Positions 16,055-23,930 of a stretch of DNA of 64,000 nucleotides are shown in pieces. Position 1 is the stretch's first letter. Every line of letters begins with the position of its first letter. The position numbers and the translations under genes are program-made. Origin of the DNA: Rheinheimera faecalis (GTDB taxonomy: Bacteria > Pseudomonadota > Gammaproteobacteria > Enterobacterales > Alteromonadaceae); the NCBI RefSeq assembly GCF_021290965.1, contig NZ_JAJOYT010000015.1:1-64000 (forward strand), read 5' to 3'. The notes under the pieces are model-generated. The model was not told where the DNA came from. It searched no databases and saw only the letters and a program-made list of their open reading frames with translations.

Positions 16055-17074
16055 TTAGCCACCTATCATGGCGAAGTGCCGGGTTGCGCCCGGGTTTTGC
16101 TGATGTAAAAAGTGGCTGGCTTTTTTCTGCTGAACTTGCTGCTGTAACCAGCTTTTGAGTTGTACTGAGGACTGGCTCAGTAACGGCCGCAGGTTTTGAT
16201 GTTGTTCGGCAAATAAACACAAAAATAACTGGCCAGTGCTGGACACTCTTAATCTGTTGCAGCTGTCACAAAAATCCTGCTGGTACGGCGTAATAAAACC
16301 TAAACGGCCCAGATAATCCGGATGTTGGTATTCACGGGCCGGGCCTGAAGTAGCGGTTTTTGTTAATACGGTCCAACCTTGTTGTTGCAGTTGTTGCTCC
16401 AGCATCTGGGCTGATAAATGCTGCTGACGAAAAAAGGCCACGCCGCTTTGGGTTTGCATCAGTTCGATAAAACGTAAGGTCCAGTTTTTCTGCTGCACCA
16501 GAGCCTGAAAGTCACTTAACGCTGCTGCATTGTGTTGTTTCAACAGCACGGTATTGAGCTTAATACTGTCAAAACCCAGGCTGTCGGCAAGCTCCAGCCC
16601 GGCCATAATCTGCGGCAATTTGTCCTGACCTGTTACCAGTGCAAAAGTAGCCTCGTCCAGACTGTCCACACTGACGGTCAGTTGATCCAAACCTGCTTGC
16701 TGCCAGTTACGCACTTCTTTTTGCAGTCGGTAACCGTTGGTGCTTAAAGCCACAGTCTGAATGCCTGCAATGTTTTTGACTGTGTCGATAATGGCGGTTA
16801 AGTCTTTGCGTAAACTGGGTTCTCCGCCTGTGATCCGTACTTTGCTGGTGCCAAGTTCAGCGAAGACAGTCACCAGCTGTTTAATTTCCTGTAGGTTTAA
16901 TTCGCTTTTGACTTCGCACTGGCTGCCATCCGGCAGGCAATACAGGCAGCGAAAATTACATTGCTCTGTCACAGATAAGCGCAGGTAACCAAAGTTGCGG
17001 CCAAAGTTGTCTGTTAAGGTGCTGGTGTTCTGTGTTGAAACGGCTAACTTTTGCTGCATATCAGTCCTTAGCAT
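16055..17074 (-). CDS. moaA: GTP 3',8-cyclase MoaA (radical SAM)
   Basis: MoaA is the first enzyme of molybdopterin synthesis, 339 aa. The radical-SAM cluster is C39-x3-C43-x2-C46 (CNFRCLYC). RITGGEPSLRKD is the SAM-binding region. The second [4Fe-4S] site near the C terminus is FCDSCNRLR...LFLC. The protein ends HFAMIGG, the conserved Gly-Gly tail that enters the active site. Its start abuts the stop of the FAD reductase gene, so the two are probably coupled. Confidence 0.95.
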   Translation of the reverse strand: MLRTDMQQKLAVSTQNTSTLTDNFGRNFGYLRLSVTEQCNFRCLYCLPDGSQCEVKSELNLQEIKQLVTVFAELGTSKVRITGGEPSLRKDLTAIIDTVKNIAGIQTVALSTNGYRLQKEVRNWQQAGLDQLTVSVDSLDEATFALVTGQDKLPQIMAGLELADSLGFDSIKLNTVLLKQHNAAALSDFQALVQQKNWTLRFIELMQTQSGVAFFRQQHLSAQMLEQQLQQQGWTVLTKTATSGPAREYQHPDYLGRLGFITPYQQDFCDSCNRLRVSSTGQLFLCLFAEQHQNLRPLLSQSSVQLKSWLQQQVQQKKASHFLHQQNPGATRHFAMIGG

Positions 17075-18310
17075 TTAAGCCGCAATTTGCGCTGGACCAA
17101 ATACTGCTGGCCCAAATAAAAGCTCAGTACTGCAACGGATCACAGTGTGCTGATTAATCAGCTCGGCATAAAAACCAGACAAGCTGGTGTCGCCTAAACA
17201 AACGGCTCCGACCAAACGTTGTTCTGCATCCAGCCAGAGTCTGCGATAGTCGTGGTGCTGCTGATCCTGATAGCAAAACTGTTGTAAATCCTGTTGTTGT
17301 AATAAAGTGGGGATATCGCCGCAAGAGCTTAATTGAATGCCGCTGATTTTAAGTTGTGTGCTGCTGTCGGATGGCTGATAGCTAGCGTGTTGACCTGATA
17401 ATACGGCTGCTAACACTTGTGCTTGTGCCGCTATAGGAGCCACCAGACCAAAAGTATGTTCACCGAACTGACAACATTCACCTAAAGCAAACAGGTCCGG
17501 GTCTGAACTTCGCAACTGCGCATCAACACAAATACCCACATCTGTTTTTAGTCCAGACTGTTGCGCCAGCTGAAGATCCGGGCTGATACCAAGTGCCATA
17601 ACCAACACATCTGCTTTTAGTTCTGTGCCATCAGCAAGTAATACGCCACTGAATTTTTGATCCTGCTGCAACAGCTTTGATACTGTGATGTTGGTGAACA
17701 CATGCAGGCCTCTGTGCTCCAGCTGCTGTTGTAATAAAGTCGCTGCTGTTGGATCGAGCTGGCGATTCAGCAGATAACTACTGCGCTGCAACAAAGTCAC
17801 CTGCATGCCTTGTTTGCGTAAGCCTTCAGCTGCCTCCAGACCTAAAAAACCACCGCCCAGCACTATGGCTTTGCCGCCTTTGGCTGCTACTTCACGCAAC
17901 TGTGCTAAATCCTGCCAGTTTCTGAAAGTACAAAGACCAGGCAGAGCGGTTTTTGCATAAGCAGGTTTGGTTGCTTGTGCGCCCACAGCCAACACCAGTT
18001 GCTGATAGTGCACCACTAAGCCAGTTCGGCTAATCAGTTGTTTTTTATCTTTATCCAGATGTACTACGGCGTCATTCAGCACCAGCTCTATACCATGCTG
18101 CTGATACCAGTCGGCTGGACTAAGTTCCGCAGCTTCGTCAGCAAGCTCGCCAGCCAGTAAGGACGACAATAACACTCTGTTGTAAGCTGCTTTAGTTTCA
18201 GCACCAAACACCAGAATACTGGCGGGGCGGCCTGGCTGCTGCACCAATTCGGCCAGCAATTTATGGCAGGCCATACCGTTACCAATGATGACTAAATCTG
18301 CTGCTTTCAT
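17075..18310 (-). CDS. FAD-dependent NAD(P)H oxidoreductase, probable NasA electron donor
   Basis: This 411-aa flavoprotein belongs to the group that includes the FAD domain of NirB and the NasB/NasC donor subunits of assimilatory nitrate reductase. The FAD-binding GNGMA is at residues 10-14, the YNRVLLSSLLAGE motif follows, the NAD-binding loop is GGGFLGLEAAEGL, and ALGISPDLQL closes the second domain. It lacks the Fe-S and siroheme domains that would make it a nitrite reductase. Its place inside the nitrate operon suggests it passes electrons from NAD(P)H to the BFD-like domain of NasA. That partnership is inference. Confidence 0.82.
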   Translation of the reverse strand: MKAADLVIIGNGMACHKLLAELVQQPGRPASILVFGAETKAAYNRVLLSSLLAGELADEAAELSPADWYQQHGIELVLNDAVVHLDKDKKQLISRTGLVVHYQQLVLAVGAQATKPAYAKTALPGLCTFRNWQDLAQLREVAAKGGKAIVLGGGFLGLEAAEGLRKQGMQVTLLQRSSYLLNRQLDPTAATLLQQQLEHRGLHVFTNITVSKLLQQDQKFSGVLLADGTELKADVLVMALGISPDLQLAQQSGLKTDVGICVDAQLRSSDPDLFALGECCQFGEHTFGLVAPIAAQAQVLAAVLSGQHASYQPSDSSTQLKISGIQLSSCGDIPTLLQQQDLQQFCYQDQQHHDYRRLWLDAEQRLVGAVCLGDTSLSGFYAELINQHTVIRCSTELLFGPAVFGPAQIAA

Positions 18311-18340
18311 TGCTTGCTCCTGCTGGATCTTTACTGAGGT

Positions 18341-19186
18341 TCAGGCACTGGCCTGAGTTTTCTGCTGCTGTTTTTCCGCTCTTTTACTACCCAAATCTTC
18401 CACTTTGCGCTGCTTTTCATACAAAAAGCCCAGTACCTGATGGCGATAGTGGTTGTAAGTCGGGTCATCGGCCAGTTGCAGTCTGTGGCGCGGTCGCGGC
18501 AAATCGACTGTTAAAATTTCGCCTATAGTGGCGGCAGGGCCATTGGTCATCATTACAATGCGGTCGGACAACAACACGGCTTCATCCACATCATGGGTGA
18601 TCATCATCACTGTGGTATTCAGCTGTGCTTGAATATCCATCAGCGAATCCTGTAAATGGGCGCGGGTTAACGCATCCAAAGCACCAAAAGGTTCATCCAT
18701 CAACAGCACTTCAGGTTGCATCGCCAAAGCCCGCGCTATGCCGACCCTTTGTTTCATACCACCTGATATTTCATTGGGTCTTTTATCCAGCGCATGGCTC
18801 ATATGCACTAAGGCCAGATTGTGTTCCACCCAATCTCGAATTTCTGCTTTGGTTTTTTTGCCCTTGGACTGCTGTTTTACTGCCAGCTCGACGTTTTGAT
18901 ACACAGTCAGCCAGGGCAATAATGAATGGTTTTGAAACACCACAGCCCGCTCAGGACCTGGTTCTGTGACTTCTTTGTGATTTAAAATCACCCCACCGGC
19001 TGTTGCCTGATGTAAACCTGCGACAATATTCAGCACTGTGGATTTACCGCAGCCTGAGTGACCAATAAGGCTGACGAACTCGCCTTTTTTGATATGCAAG
19101 TTGACGTTTTGCAGCGCAACAAAAGGGCCTTTTTCGGTGGGGAAACTAATACCCACCTGAGTCAGTTCTAAATGTGTTTTTTGCAT
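18341..19186 (-). CDS. Nitrate ABC transporter ATPase (NrtC/NrtD, NasD type)
   Basis: This is the cytoplasmic ATPase of the nitrate importer, 281 aa. Walker A GHSGCGKST is at 42-50, the signature is EISGGMKQRVG, and Walker B is LLMDEPFGALDA. It belongs to the nitrate/sulfonate/taurine subfamily. It ends at the usual single-ATPase length and lacks the extra NrtA-like domain of cyanobacterial NrtC. It starts nine bases after the permease stop. Confidence 0.88.
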   Translation of the reverse strand: MQKTHLELTQVGISFPTEKGPFVALQNVNLHIKKGEFVSLIGHSGCGKSTVLNIVAGLHQATAGGVILNHKEVTEPGPERAVVFQNHSLLPWLTVYQNVELAVKQQSKGKKTKAEIRDWVEHNLALVHMSHALDKRPNEISGGMKQRVGIARALAMQPEVLLMDEPFGALDALTRAHLQDSLMDIQAQLNTTVMMITHDVDEAVLLSDRIVMMTNGPAATIGEILTVDLPRPRHRLQLADDPTYNHYRHQVLGFLYEKQRKVEDLGSKRAEKQQQKTQASA

Positions 19187-19195
19187 AACGAGCTC

Positions 19196-20182
19196 CTATC
19201 GGCTGACCGCAGTTTTATCCCAGTTCACTTTGCGTTGTAGCATCAGCATCAGCCTGTCCAGCGCAAAACCCAGCAGGCCTATCACCAGCACAGCCACACA
19301 AATGCGGCTTAACGAGTCGGACGAGCCATTCTGAAATTCATCCCAGACAAACTTGCCTAGGCCTGGATTTTGCGCCAGCATTTCGGCGGCAATAAGCACC
19401 ATCCAGGCAATGCCCAAAGACAAACGTAAACCGGTAAAAATCATAGGCACAGCAGAGGGCAGCACTATGATGCGCAGGTGACGCCACCAGCTTAAGCGCA
19501 GCACTTTGCTGACATTGAGTAAGTCCTGTGGCACCTGGCTGACGCCTACTGCAGTGTTTAACAAAGTGGGCCAGAGCGAACACAGCATCACAGTGCACAC
19601 CGACACTACAAAAGAGCGGCTGCCCCACACCGGGCTTAAGTTCACCGAGCTGACAATTAAGGTCACCAGCGGTAACCAGGCCAAAGGTGAAATAGGCTTA
19701 AACAGCTGAATGAGCGGGTTAAATACCTGATACAGGTTGCTGCTCAGACCAATCAAAATGCCGAGCGGTATAGCAATCAAGCTGGCCAGCACAAAGCCGG
19801 TTAGTACCGTTTGCAGGCTGGTCAGAATTTGTGAAAAAAAGGTCGGTCTGGCGCGGTACGGCAAGCTGGGTAATTCAGCCGTTGGATCTTCAGCTAACGC
19901 TGCTGCATGACGTTCCTGCTGGCGTTGATAAAACGCATCTTCTCTTTGCTGCTCAGCCTGATATTCATCAATTAACTGCGACCACTGGGCCGCGGCCTGA
20001 GTGGGGCCCGGAAACTGGCCCAACGACGTCTGGATTTGGCTGGATGCCAGCTGCCAGCACAATACAAACACCAGCAGGCCACTGAACGTTAACAGGCTTT
20101 GTTTCAGCTGTTTGCGCCAGAACAGCGAAGAGCTGAACTGGCTTTGCCATTGATGAAAGGCTGGATGGTGCAGAATCTTCAT
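19196..20182 (-). CDS. nrtB: Nitrate ABC transporter permease (NrtB type)
   Basis: This is an inner-membrane permease, 328 aa, with about six hydrophobic segments. An N-terminal membrane anchor is followed by a long charged loop (about residues 60-115, Gln/Glu rich, ending LPYRARPTFFSQI) as in NrtB/NasE proteins. The EAA loop is VSKVLRLSWWRHLRIIVLPSAVP. It sits 12 bases after nrtA. The specificity for nitrate is taken from the operon. Confidence 0.88.
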   Translation of the reverse strand: MKILHHPAFHQWQSQFSSSLFWRKQLKQSLLTFSGLLVFVLCWQLASSQIQTSLGQFPGPTQAAAQWSQLIDEYQAEQQREDAFYQRQQERHAAALAEDPTAELPSLPYRARPTFFSQILTSLQTVLTGFVLASLIAIPLGILIGLSSNLYQVFNPLIQLFKPISPLAWLPLVTLIVSSVNLSPVWGSRSFVVSVCTVMLCSLWPTLLNTAVGVSQVPQDLLNVSKVLRLSWWRHLRIIVLPSAVPMIFTGLRLSLGIAWMVLIAAEMLAQNPGLGKFVWDEFQNGSSDSLSRICVAVLVIGLLGFALDRLMLMLQRKVNWDKTAVSR

Positions 20183-20194
20183 CTCAAGCTCCTG

Positions 20195-21547
20195 TTAGTT
20201 TTTGGCTGTGGACATTTTTGCCGTAGCAGCACTTTGTTGACCTATAGCGAACTGCTGCAAATAGGCGTTAGGCTGACTGGGGTCAAAGGTTTTTCCGTCG
20301 ATAAAGCTGGATTCTTTGCCTGGTCTGGTTAAAGAAGCGGTTTTAAAGTCGACAAAATCTGTAGCTTTCAGTTTGCCTTCGGCAATGAGTTCAGCAGCAG
20401 CCTGTTGATAGGGTTCTGGCTGAAACACCTGCTGAGCTTGTTGCAAATACCAGGCATCGTCCTGAGCATTAGCAATTTGGCCCCAGCGGCGCATTTGCGT
20501 CAGGTACCAAATTGCATCGGCATAAAAGGGGTAGGTGGCGTGATAACGGAAAAACACATTAAAGTCCTGCTGCTGACTGGCTTTACCTTGTTCAAATTCA
20601 AAGGTGCCTGTCATGCTGCGGCTTAAAATGCCTACGTCTGCGCCGACATAATGCGGCTGAGCGATCATTTTTGCCGCCGCAGCTCTGTTGGCATTGTTGT
20701 TTTGATCCAGCCAGTAACCCGCACGCAATAAGGCTTTAATTAGTTTGATATGGGTATTAGGATTGGCTTTGGCCCAATCTGCTGTGACGCCCAATACTTT
20801 TTCCGCCATGGTGCCGTGTAGTTGCTCATTGGTCACCAGCACCACACCTAAGCCTTTTTGTACCGCTTGTTGGTTCCAGGGTTCACCGACACAAAAACCT
20901 TGCAAAGTACCAGCTTCCATAGTGGCTGGCATTTGGGGTGGTGGGGTCACAGAAATCAGTAACTGCGCTTGTAGCTGGCCTGAATTATCGCCTTGCTCTG
21001 GCGCATAAAAACCAGGGTGAATACCACCAGCGGCCAGCCAGTAACGCAGTTCATAGTTATGGCTGGAGTAAGGAAATACAGTACCAAACTGCATGGTTTT
21101 GCCTTGTTCAGCATAAGCTTTCAGCGTTGTTTGTAGCACTGATGCCGATTGTGCCTGACCTGTAGCAGATTTTTGCGCTGCTGGTACTTGCTCCCATATG
21201 GCTTTAGAGACGGTGCAGGCATTGCCATGTAAATCCAACACCAGACTAGTTTGTAGTCTGGCCTGACTGCCTAAACCAGCAGAAGCTGCTACTACTTGTC
21301 CTGCCAGCATATGAGCGGCATCGAGTTGACCGTCTGTCACTCTGTCTTGCAATACTTTCCAGTTGGCCTGAGCTTCTACACTGACAAACAAGCCTTCATC
21401 TTCAAAAAATCCTTGCTCCAGCGCTACAGCCAAAGGTGCCATGTCGGTCAGCTTGACGAAACCTAAACGCAGGTCAGTTTTTTCTGCAACTGCTGCCTGA
21501 CTCAGGCAGCAGGTGCCGAGCAACAGAGTAAGAGCTATACGTCTCAT
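20195..21547 (-). CDS. nrtA: Nitrate-binding periplasmic protein (NrtA/NasF type)
   Basis: This is the periplasmic nitrate-binding protein of the ABC importer, 450 aa, with a signal peptide at about 1-19 (ends SQAAVA). The stretches GFVKLTDMAPLAVALEQGFFEDEGL, GTVFPYSSHNYELRYWLAAGG and FCVGEPWNQQA are hallmarks of NrtA/NasF. It is the first gene of the long minus-strand operon. RBS GAGG comes directly after the T run of the leader terminator, so transcription reaches it only by antitermination. Confidence 0.92.
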   Translation of the reverse strand: MRRIALTLLLGTCCLSQAAVAEKTDLRLGFVKLTDMAPLAVALEQGFFEDEGLFVSVEAQANWKVLQDRVTDGQLDAAHMLAGQVVAASAGLGSQARLQTSLVLDLHGNACTVSKAIWEQVPAAQKSATGQAQSASVLQTTLKAYAEQGKTMQFGTVFPYSSHNYELRYWLAAGGIHPGFYAPEQGDNSGQLQAQLLISVTPPPQMPATMEAGTLQGFCVGEPWNQQAVQKGLGVVLVTNEQLHGTMAEKVLGVTADWAKANPNTHIKLIKALLRAGYWLDQNNNANRAAAAKMIAQPHYVGADVGILSRSMTGTFEFEQGKASQQQDFNVFFRYHATYPFYADAIWYLTQMRRWGQIANAQDDAWYLQQAQQVFQPEPYQQAAAELIAEGKLKATDFVDFKTASLTRPGKESSFIDGKTFDPSQPNAYLQQFAIGQQSAATAKMSTAKN

Positions 21548-21558
21548 AGATTTTCCTC

Positions 21559-21619
21559 AAAAAAAAACGCCATCTGTCTGACCCCGAAAACCGGAGGCAA
21601 ACAGATGGCGCCTTTGCCA
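21559..21619 (-). terminator. Leader attenuator of nrtA: ANTAR-type hexaloop hairpin overlapping an intrinsic terminator
   Basis: Read on the minus strand, TGGC-[AAAGGC]-GCCA (21619-21606) is a four-pair stem with a six-base loop carrying A1 and G4. Its 3' arm lies inside the terminator arm CGCCATCTGT (21610-21601), which pairs perfectly with ACAGATGGCG (21577-21568). The inner CTCCG/CGGGG pairs extend the stem, and nine T follow (21567-21559). The nrtA RBS is immediately downstream. The motif GGCAAAGGCGC is identical to that in the nasA leader. Confidence 0.8.
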
Positions 21620-21634
21620 AAAGATGATTATTTA

Positions 21635-21651
21635 ACCGCAGCCAATGCGAT
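21635..21651 (-). promoter_or_regulatory. Possible first leader hairpin of nrtA
   Basis: On the minus strand ATCGCA-TTGGC-TGCGGT gives a six-pair stem with one G-U pair and a five-base loop, at the expected transcript start and ahead of the hexaloop hairpin. ANTAR targets usually consist of two hairpins, so this could be the first one, but the loop is not a clean hexaloop. No equivalent was found in the nasA leader. Confidence 0.3.
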
Positions 21652-21661
21652 AACAAAACAA

Positions 21662-21677
21662 AGCAGCTCTTATGCCA
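21662..21677 (-). promoter_or_regulatory. Sigma-54 (-24/-12) promoter element upstream of nrtA
   Basis: The minus strand reads TGGCAT-N5-CTGCT with the -24 GG and -12 GC ten bases apart. This is one base away from the nasA element in the conserved positions. The predicted start near 21651 would place both leader hairpins and the terminator in the transcript. Nitrogen control through NtrC is expected from related systems. Confidence 0.55.
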
Positions 21678-21762
21678 GCTTTTAAATATTTATATTTTTC
21701 ATTGGATTAGGTTAATTTGTGTCGGTGCTTTAGCGCTGAAATACCGAAAGCTTGCGCTGTGA

Positions 21763-21782
21763 TTGTGCAAAAACGCACCAAG
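21763..21782. promoter_or_regulatory. Inverted repeat upstream of the nrtA promoter
   Basis: On the minus strand TTGGTGC-N6-GCACAA is an inverted repeat about 90 bases before the -24 element, a usual distance for an activator such as NtrC. The half-sites resemble NtrC half-sites (TGGTGC, GCACCA) but are in the opposite order to the standard site, so the assignment is uncertain. Confidence 0.3.
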
Positions 21783-21913
21783 GCGGAACAGCAAAGGCGG
21801 CTATTGCTATTTGCTAACCTAATGCCTATGATTTTTTACTTTTATAATGAAAAACTAATGAAATCAGACAGCTGTTAGGCTTTAACGCGATAAATCGGTT
21901 AACATATATCCTA

Positions 21914-21924
21914 TTGTAGTAAGA
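21914..21924. promoter_or_regulatory. FadR-subfamily operator before the gntR gene (autoregulation)
   Basis: On the minus strand TCTTACTACAA followed by TAGGATATA matches the pentose-regulon operator with one mismatch in the TNGTNNNACNA core. It lies 46-56 bases before the regulator start, where a promoter would be. Confidence 0.5.
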
Positions 21925-21969
21925 ATTCGTTTTTGACCTGAATTGCAGGTCGATGTTTAGGGGATCTGC

Positions 21970-22701
21970 ATGGCAAATCAGTTAAAAAGCCGGCCTCAAA
22001 GTATTCATGGCTGGGTTGCGGAAGAATTGGGTACCCGTATTGTCAGTGGCATTTATTCACCTGGTGAATATATTCCGAATGAAACCACTATAGGTGAAGA
22101 GTTAGGCGTATCCCGCACTGCGCTGCGTGAAGCTTTTAAAATTCTGACATCCAAAGGTTTATTGGAATCCCGGCCTAAACTGGGCACCCGCATTCGGCCC
22201 CGTAAACACTGGAATATGTTCGACAGCGAAATTTTAAGCTGGTGTTTTGAATCCAAACCATCACCGCAGTTTTTTATCTCCTTGTTTGAGATTCGCGAAA
22301 TTTTTGAACCAGCTGCCGCTGAACTGGCTGCCAGAAACAGCAGCGAAGAACAGTCCAGAGTATTAGGCGCTGCTTACGATGCGATGGAAAAAGCTGAAAT
22401 TGGCACTGATGCAGTGTTCTCCAGCGATTTGGATTTTCATATGGCGGTGCTGGATGCCACCAATAATGAATTTATGATTTCGTTGGGCATGACAATACAA
22501 ACGGCGTTGATGGGCTTATTCCGTTTAAGCAGTGCTATTGCAGAAGAGTATGTTGATTCGTTGCCGGGCCACAAAGCTGTGTATCAGGCGATAGCTGCAG
22601 GCGATGCGGCCAAAGCAAAAATAGAGATGTTTCAGCTGTTGGCTAAATCGAAAGAAAACTTAGAATACGCCTTAAAAAACCTGGCCAAACAGCCGGAGTA
22701 G
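21970..22701 (+). CDS. GntR-family transcriptional regulator, FadR subfamily (FCD domain)
   Basis: This is a DNA-binding regulator, 243 aa. The N-terminal winged helix (about 10-75) contains IPNETTIGEELGVSRTALREAFKILTSKGLLE, the classic GntR recognition region. The C-terminal FCD domain (about 95-230) carries the metal-binding DLDFHMAVL motif. It lies at the head of the pentose region. The operators found upstream of five units fit the published FadR-subfamily consensus TNGTNNNACNA, so it is probably a sugar-acid-responsive repressor of this regulon. The ligand is likely a pathway intermediate such as a 2-keto-3-deoxy pentonate (inference). Confidence 0.85.
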   Translation: MANQLKSRPQSIHGWVAEELGTRIVSGIYSPGEYIPNETTIGEELGVSRTALREAFKILTSKGLLESRPKLGTRIRPRKHWNMFDSEILSWCFESKPSPQFFISLFEIREIFEPAAAELAARNSSEEQSRVLGAAYDAMEKAEIGTDAVFSSDLDFHMAVLDATNNEFMISLGMTIQTALMGLFRLSSAIAEEYVDSLPGHKAVYQAIAAGDAAKAKIEMFQLLAKSKENLEYALKNLAKQPE

Positions 22702-22706
22702 GTAAT

Positions 22707-22735
22707 GGCAGGCAGAGTCTGAGACTCTGCCTGCC
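22707..22735. terminator. 13-bp perfect hairpin between convergent genes
   Basis: GGCAGGCAGAGTC-TGA-GACTCTGCCTGCC is a perfect 13-pair stem with a three-base loop, lying between the convergent gntR and AraD1-like genes. It lacks a T run on either side, so it may be a bidirectional terminator or an mRNA 3'-end stabiliser. Confidence 0.6.
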
Positions 22736-22742
22736 TAACGTT

Positions 22743-23738
22743 TTAAAGCATCTTCACTTTCAAAGGCTGTTTGGTATCCACAGCCAGAGTATTACGTAGC
22801 GGCAAACCAAAGGCCGGTGCTTCAATTTCAAATACATCACCGGCTTGAGTTTCAATGCCATCACCAACACTTAAAGTGGCAGTGCCAAAATAATGCAGAT
22901 GGGCATCACCCGGGCGGCAAAATAAATCGTATTTAAAGTGGTGATGTTCCAGATTACTGATGCTGTGCGACATATTGTCTTCACCGCTGACAAAAGCTTT
23001 TTGCCACAGTAATTTACCGTCGCGGTAAATACGTGAGGTGCCTTCAATATGAGCGGGTAAATCGCCGAGCAACAGTTCAGGACCTACTGCACAAGGCCGC
23101 AATTTGGAATGCGCCAGGTATAAATAATTCAGCCGTTCGGTTTTGTGATCGGAGAATTCATTGCCTAAAGCAAAACCAATACGCCAGGGCTGACCTTCAG
23201 CGTCATTGATATAAACTCCAACAATTTCAGGTTCTTCGCCACCATCTAAAGCAAAAGAAGGAGACAACAACGGTGCACCGGGGGATACCACTATGCTGCC
23301 ATCTCCTTTATAAAACCATTCAGGCTGTACACCGGTTTCCCCTGCAGCAGGTTTACCGCCATCCAGACCCAACTTAAACATTTTCATCGTATCTGTCAGC
23401 TCAGCCACAGCTTTGCCGCTGGTTTGAGCATGCATAGTGGCGCGGGTATCAGCGCTGCCTAAGTGGGTCAGGCCTGTGCCAGTCACCAGCAAATGCGCTT
23501 GATCCGGATGATCAAAAGGCGCCAATAAACGACCTTCCGCCAGAATGGCCTGATAATCCAGTTTCTGGTCACTGACCAGTTCTTTTACCAGTTGTTGCAA
23601 TGGCTTTTTGGCAGCTAATGCCTGATTCGCCAACTGATAGACGGTTTGAATCTGACTTAAAGGCTGAACCTCTGTGCTGGATAACACCAGAGCCACAGCG
23701 CGTTGCTGCTCTGGTGTCACAAATTGAATTAAACGCAT
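22743..23738 (-). CDS. AraD1/XylX-like fumarylacetoacetate hydrolase-family protein (2-keto-3-deoxypentonate dehydratase)
   Basis: This 331-aa protein is of the FAH superfamily. The likely role is dehydration of 2-keto-3-deoxy-L-arabonate (or D-xylonate) to 2-oxoglutarate semialdehyde, as known for XylX-type FAH proteins. The core residues GTGLTHLGSAD, EWFYKG, GGEEPEIVGVYIND, GNEFSDHKTE, LRPCAVGPEL and HYFGTATLSVGDG match the AraD1 branch and contain the acidic metal ligands. An operator lies 24 bases before the start. The dehydratase and semialdehyde dehydrogenase of the same pathway are encoded at 25113 and 27767. Confidence 0.75.
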   Translation of the reverse strand: MRLIQFVTPEQQRAVALVLSSTEVQPLSQIQTVYQLANQALAAKKPLQQLVKELVSDQKLDYQAILAEGRLLAPFDHPDQAHLLVTGTGLTHLGSADTRATMHAQTSGKAVAELTDTMKMFKLGLDGGKPAAGETGVQPEWFYKGDGSIVVSPGAPLLSPSFALDGGEEPEIVGVYINDAEGQPWRIGFALGNEFSDHKTERLNYLYLAHSKLRPCAVGPELLLGDLPAHIEGTSRIYRDGKLLWQKAFVSGEDNMSHSISNLEHHHFKYDLFCRPGDAHLHYFGTATLSVGDGIETQAGDVFEIEAPAFGLPLRNTLAVDTKQPLKVKML

Positions 23739-23761
23739 CGCACATCCTCGTTAATTTTTAT

Positions 23762-23772
23762 TTGTACTACAA
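23762..23772. promoter_or_regulatory. FadR-subfamily operator before the AraD1-like gene
   Basis: TTGTACTACAA fits TNGTNNNACNA exactly and is followed by TAAGATTAATAT, the extension also seen at the other sites of this regulon. It lies 24-34 bases upstream of the gene start. Confidence 0.7.
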
Positions 23773-23819
23773 TAAGATTAATATCTGTTTTCTACTTTCT
23801 ATTGTCAAGCAGAACTGTA

Positions 23820-23930
23820 GGGGCGGGGTTTATCCCCACCCGTTTAAAGTAGGTCGACCCCAATTATCCCCAAAGTAATTGATGTTGCAGCTAGGCGACA
23901 ACGCTGCAGCTTCAAGTACGAAGGGGATTA
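23820..23930. repeat. Compound intergenic palindromic element, probably a dispersed repeat
   Basis: The first part is a hairpin GGGGCGGGG-tttat-CCCCACCC (23820-23841). The second part is a 26-base imperfect inverted repeat (23866-23891 with 23903-23928) whose arms begin ATCCCC and end TGCAGC, around the 11-base loop TAGGCGACAAC. It touches the stop codon of the GH43 gene and may serve as its terminator. A relative of the first hairpin occurs at 60371-60393, which suggests a repeat family scattered in the genome. Confidence 0.65.

Noticed and set aside
21763-21780. A second sigma-54-like element TTGGTGCG...TTGCAC upstream of nrtA
   Set aside because: The gap between GG and GC is nine bases instead of ten, and the spacing of this promoter class is strict. 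The element at 21662-21677 has the right spacing.
22743-23738. Fumarylacetoacetase of tyrosine degradation
   Set aside because: The protein belongs to the FAH superfamily, but its motifs and neighbours fit the AraD1/XylX pentonate branch; no tyrosine catabolic genes are present.
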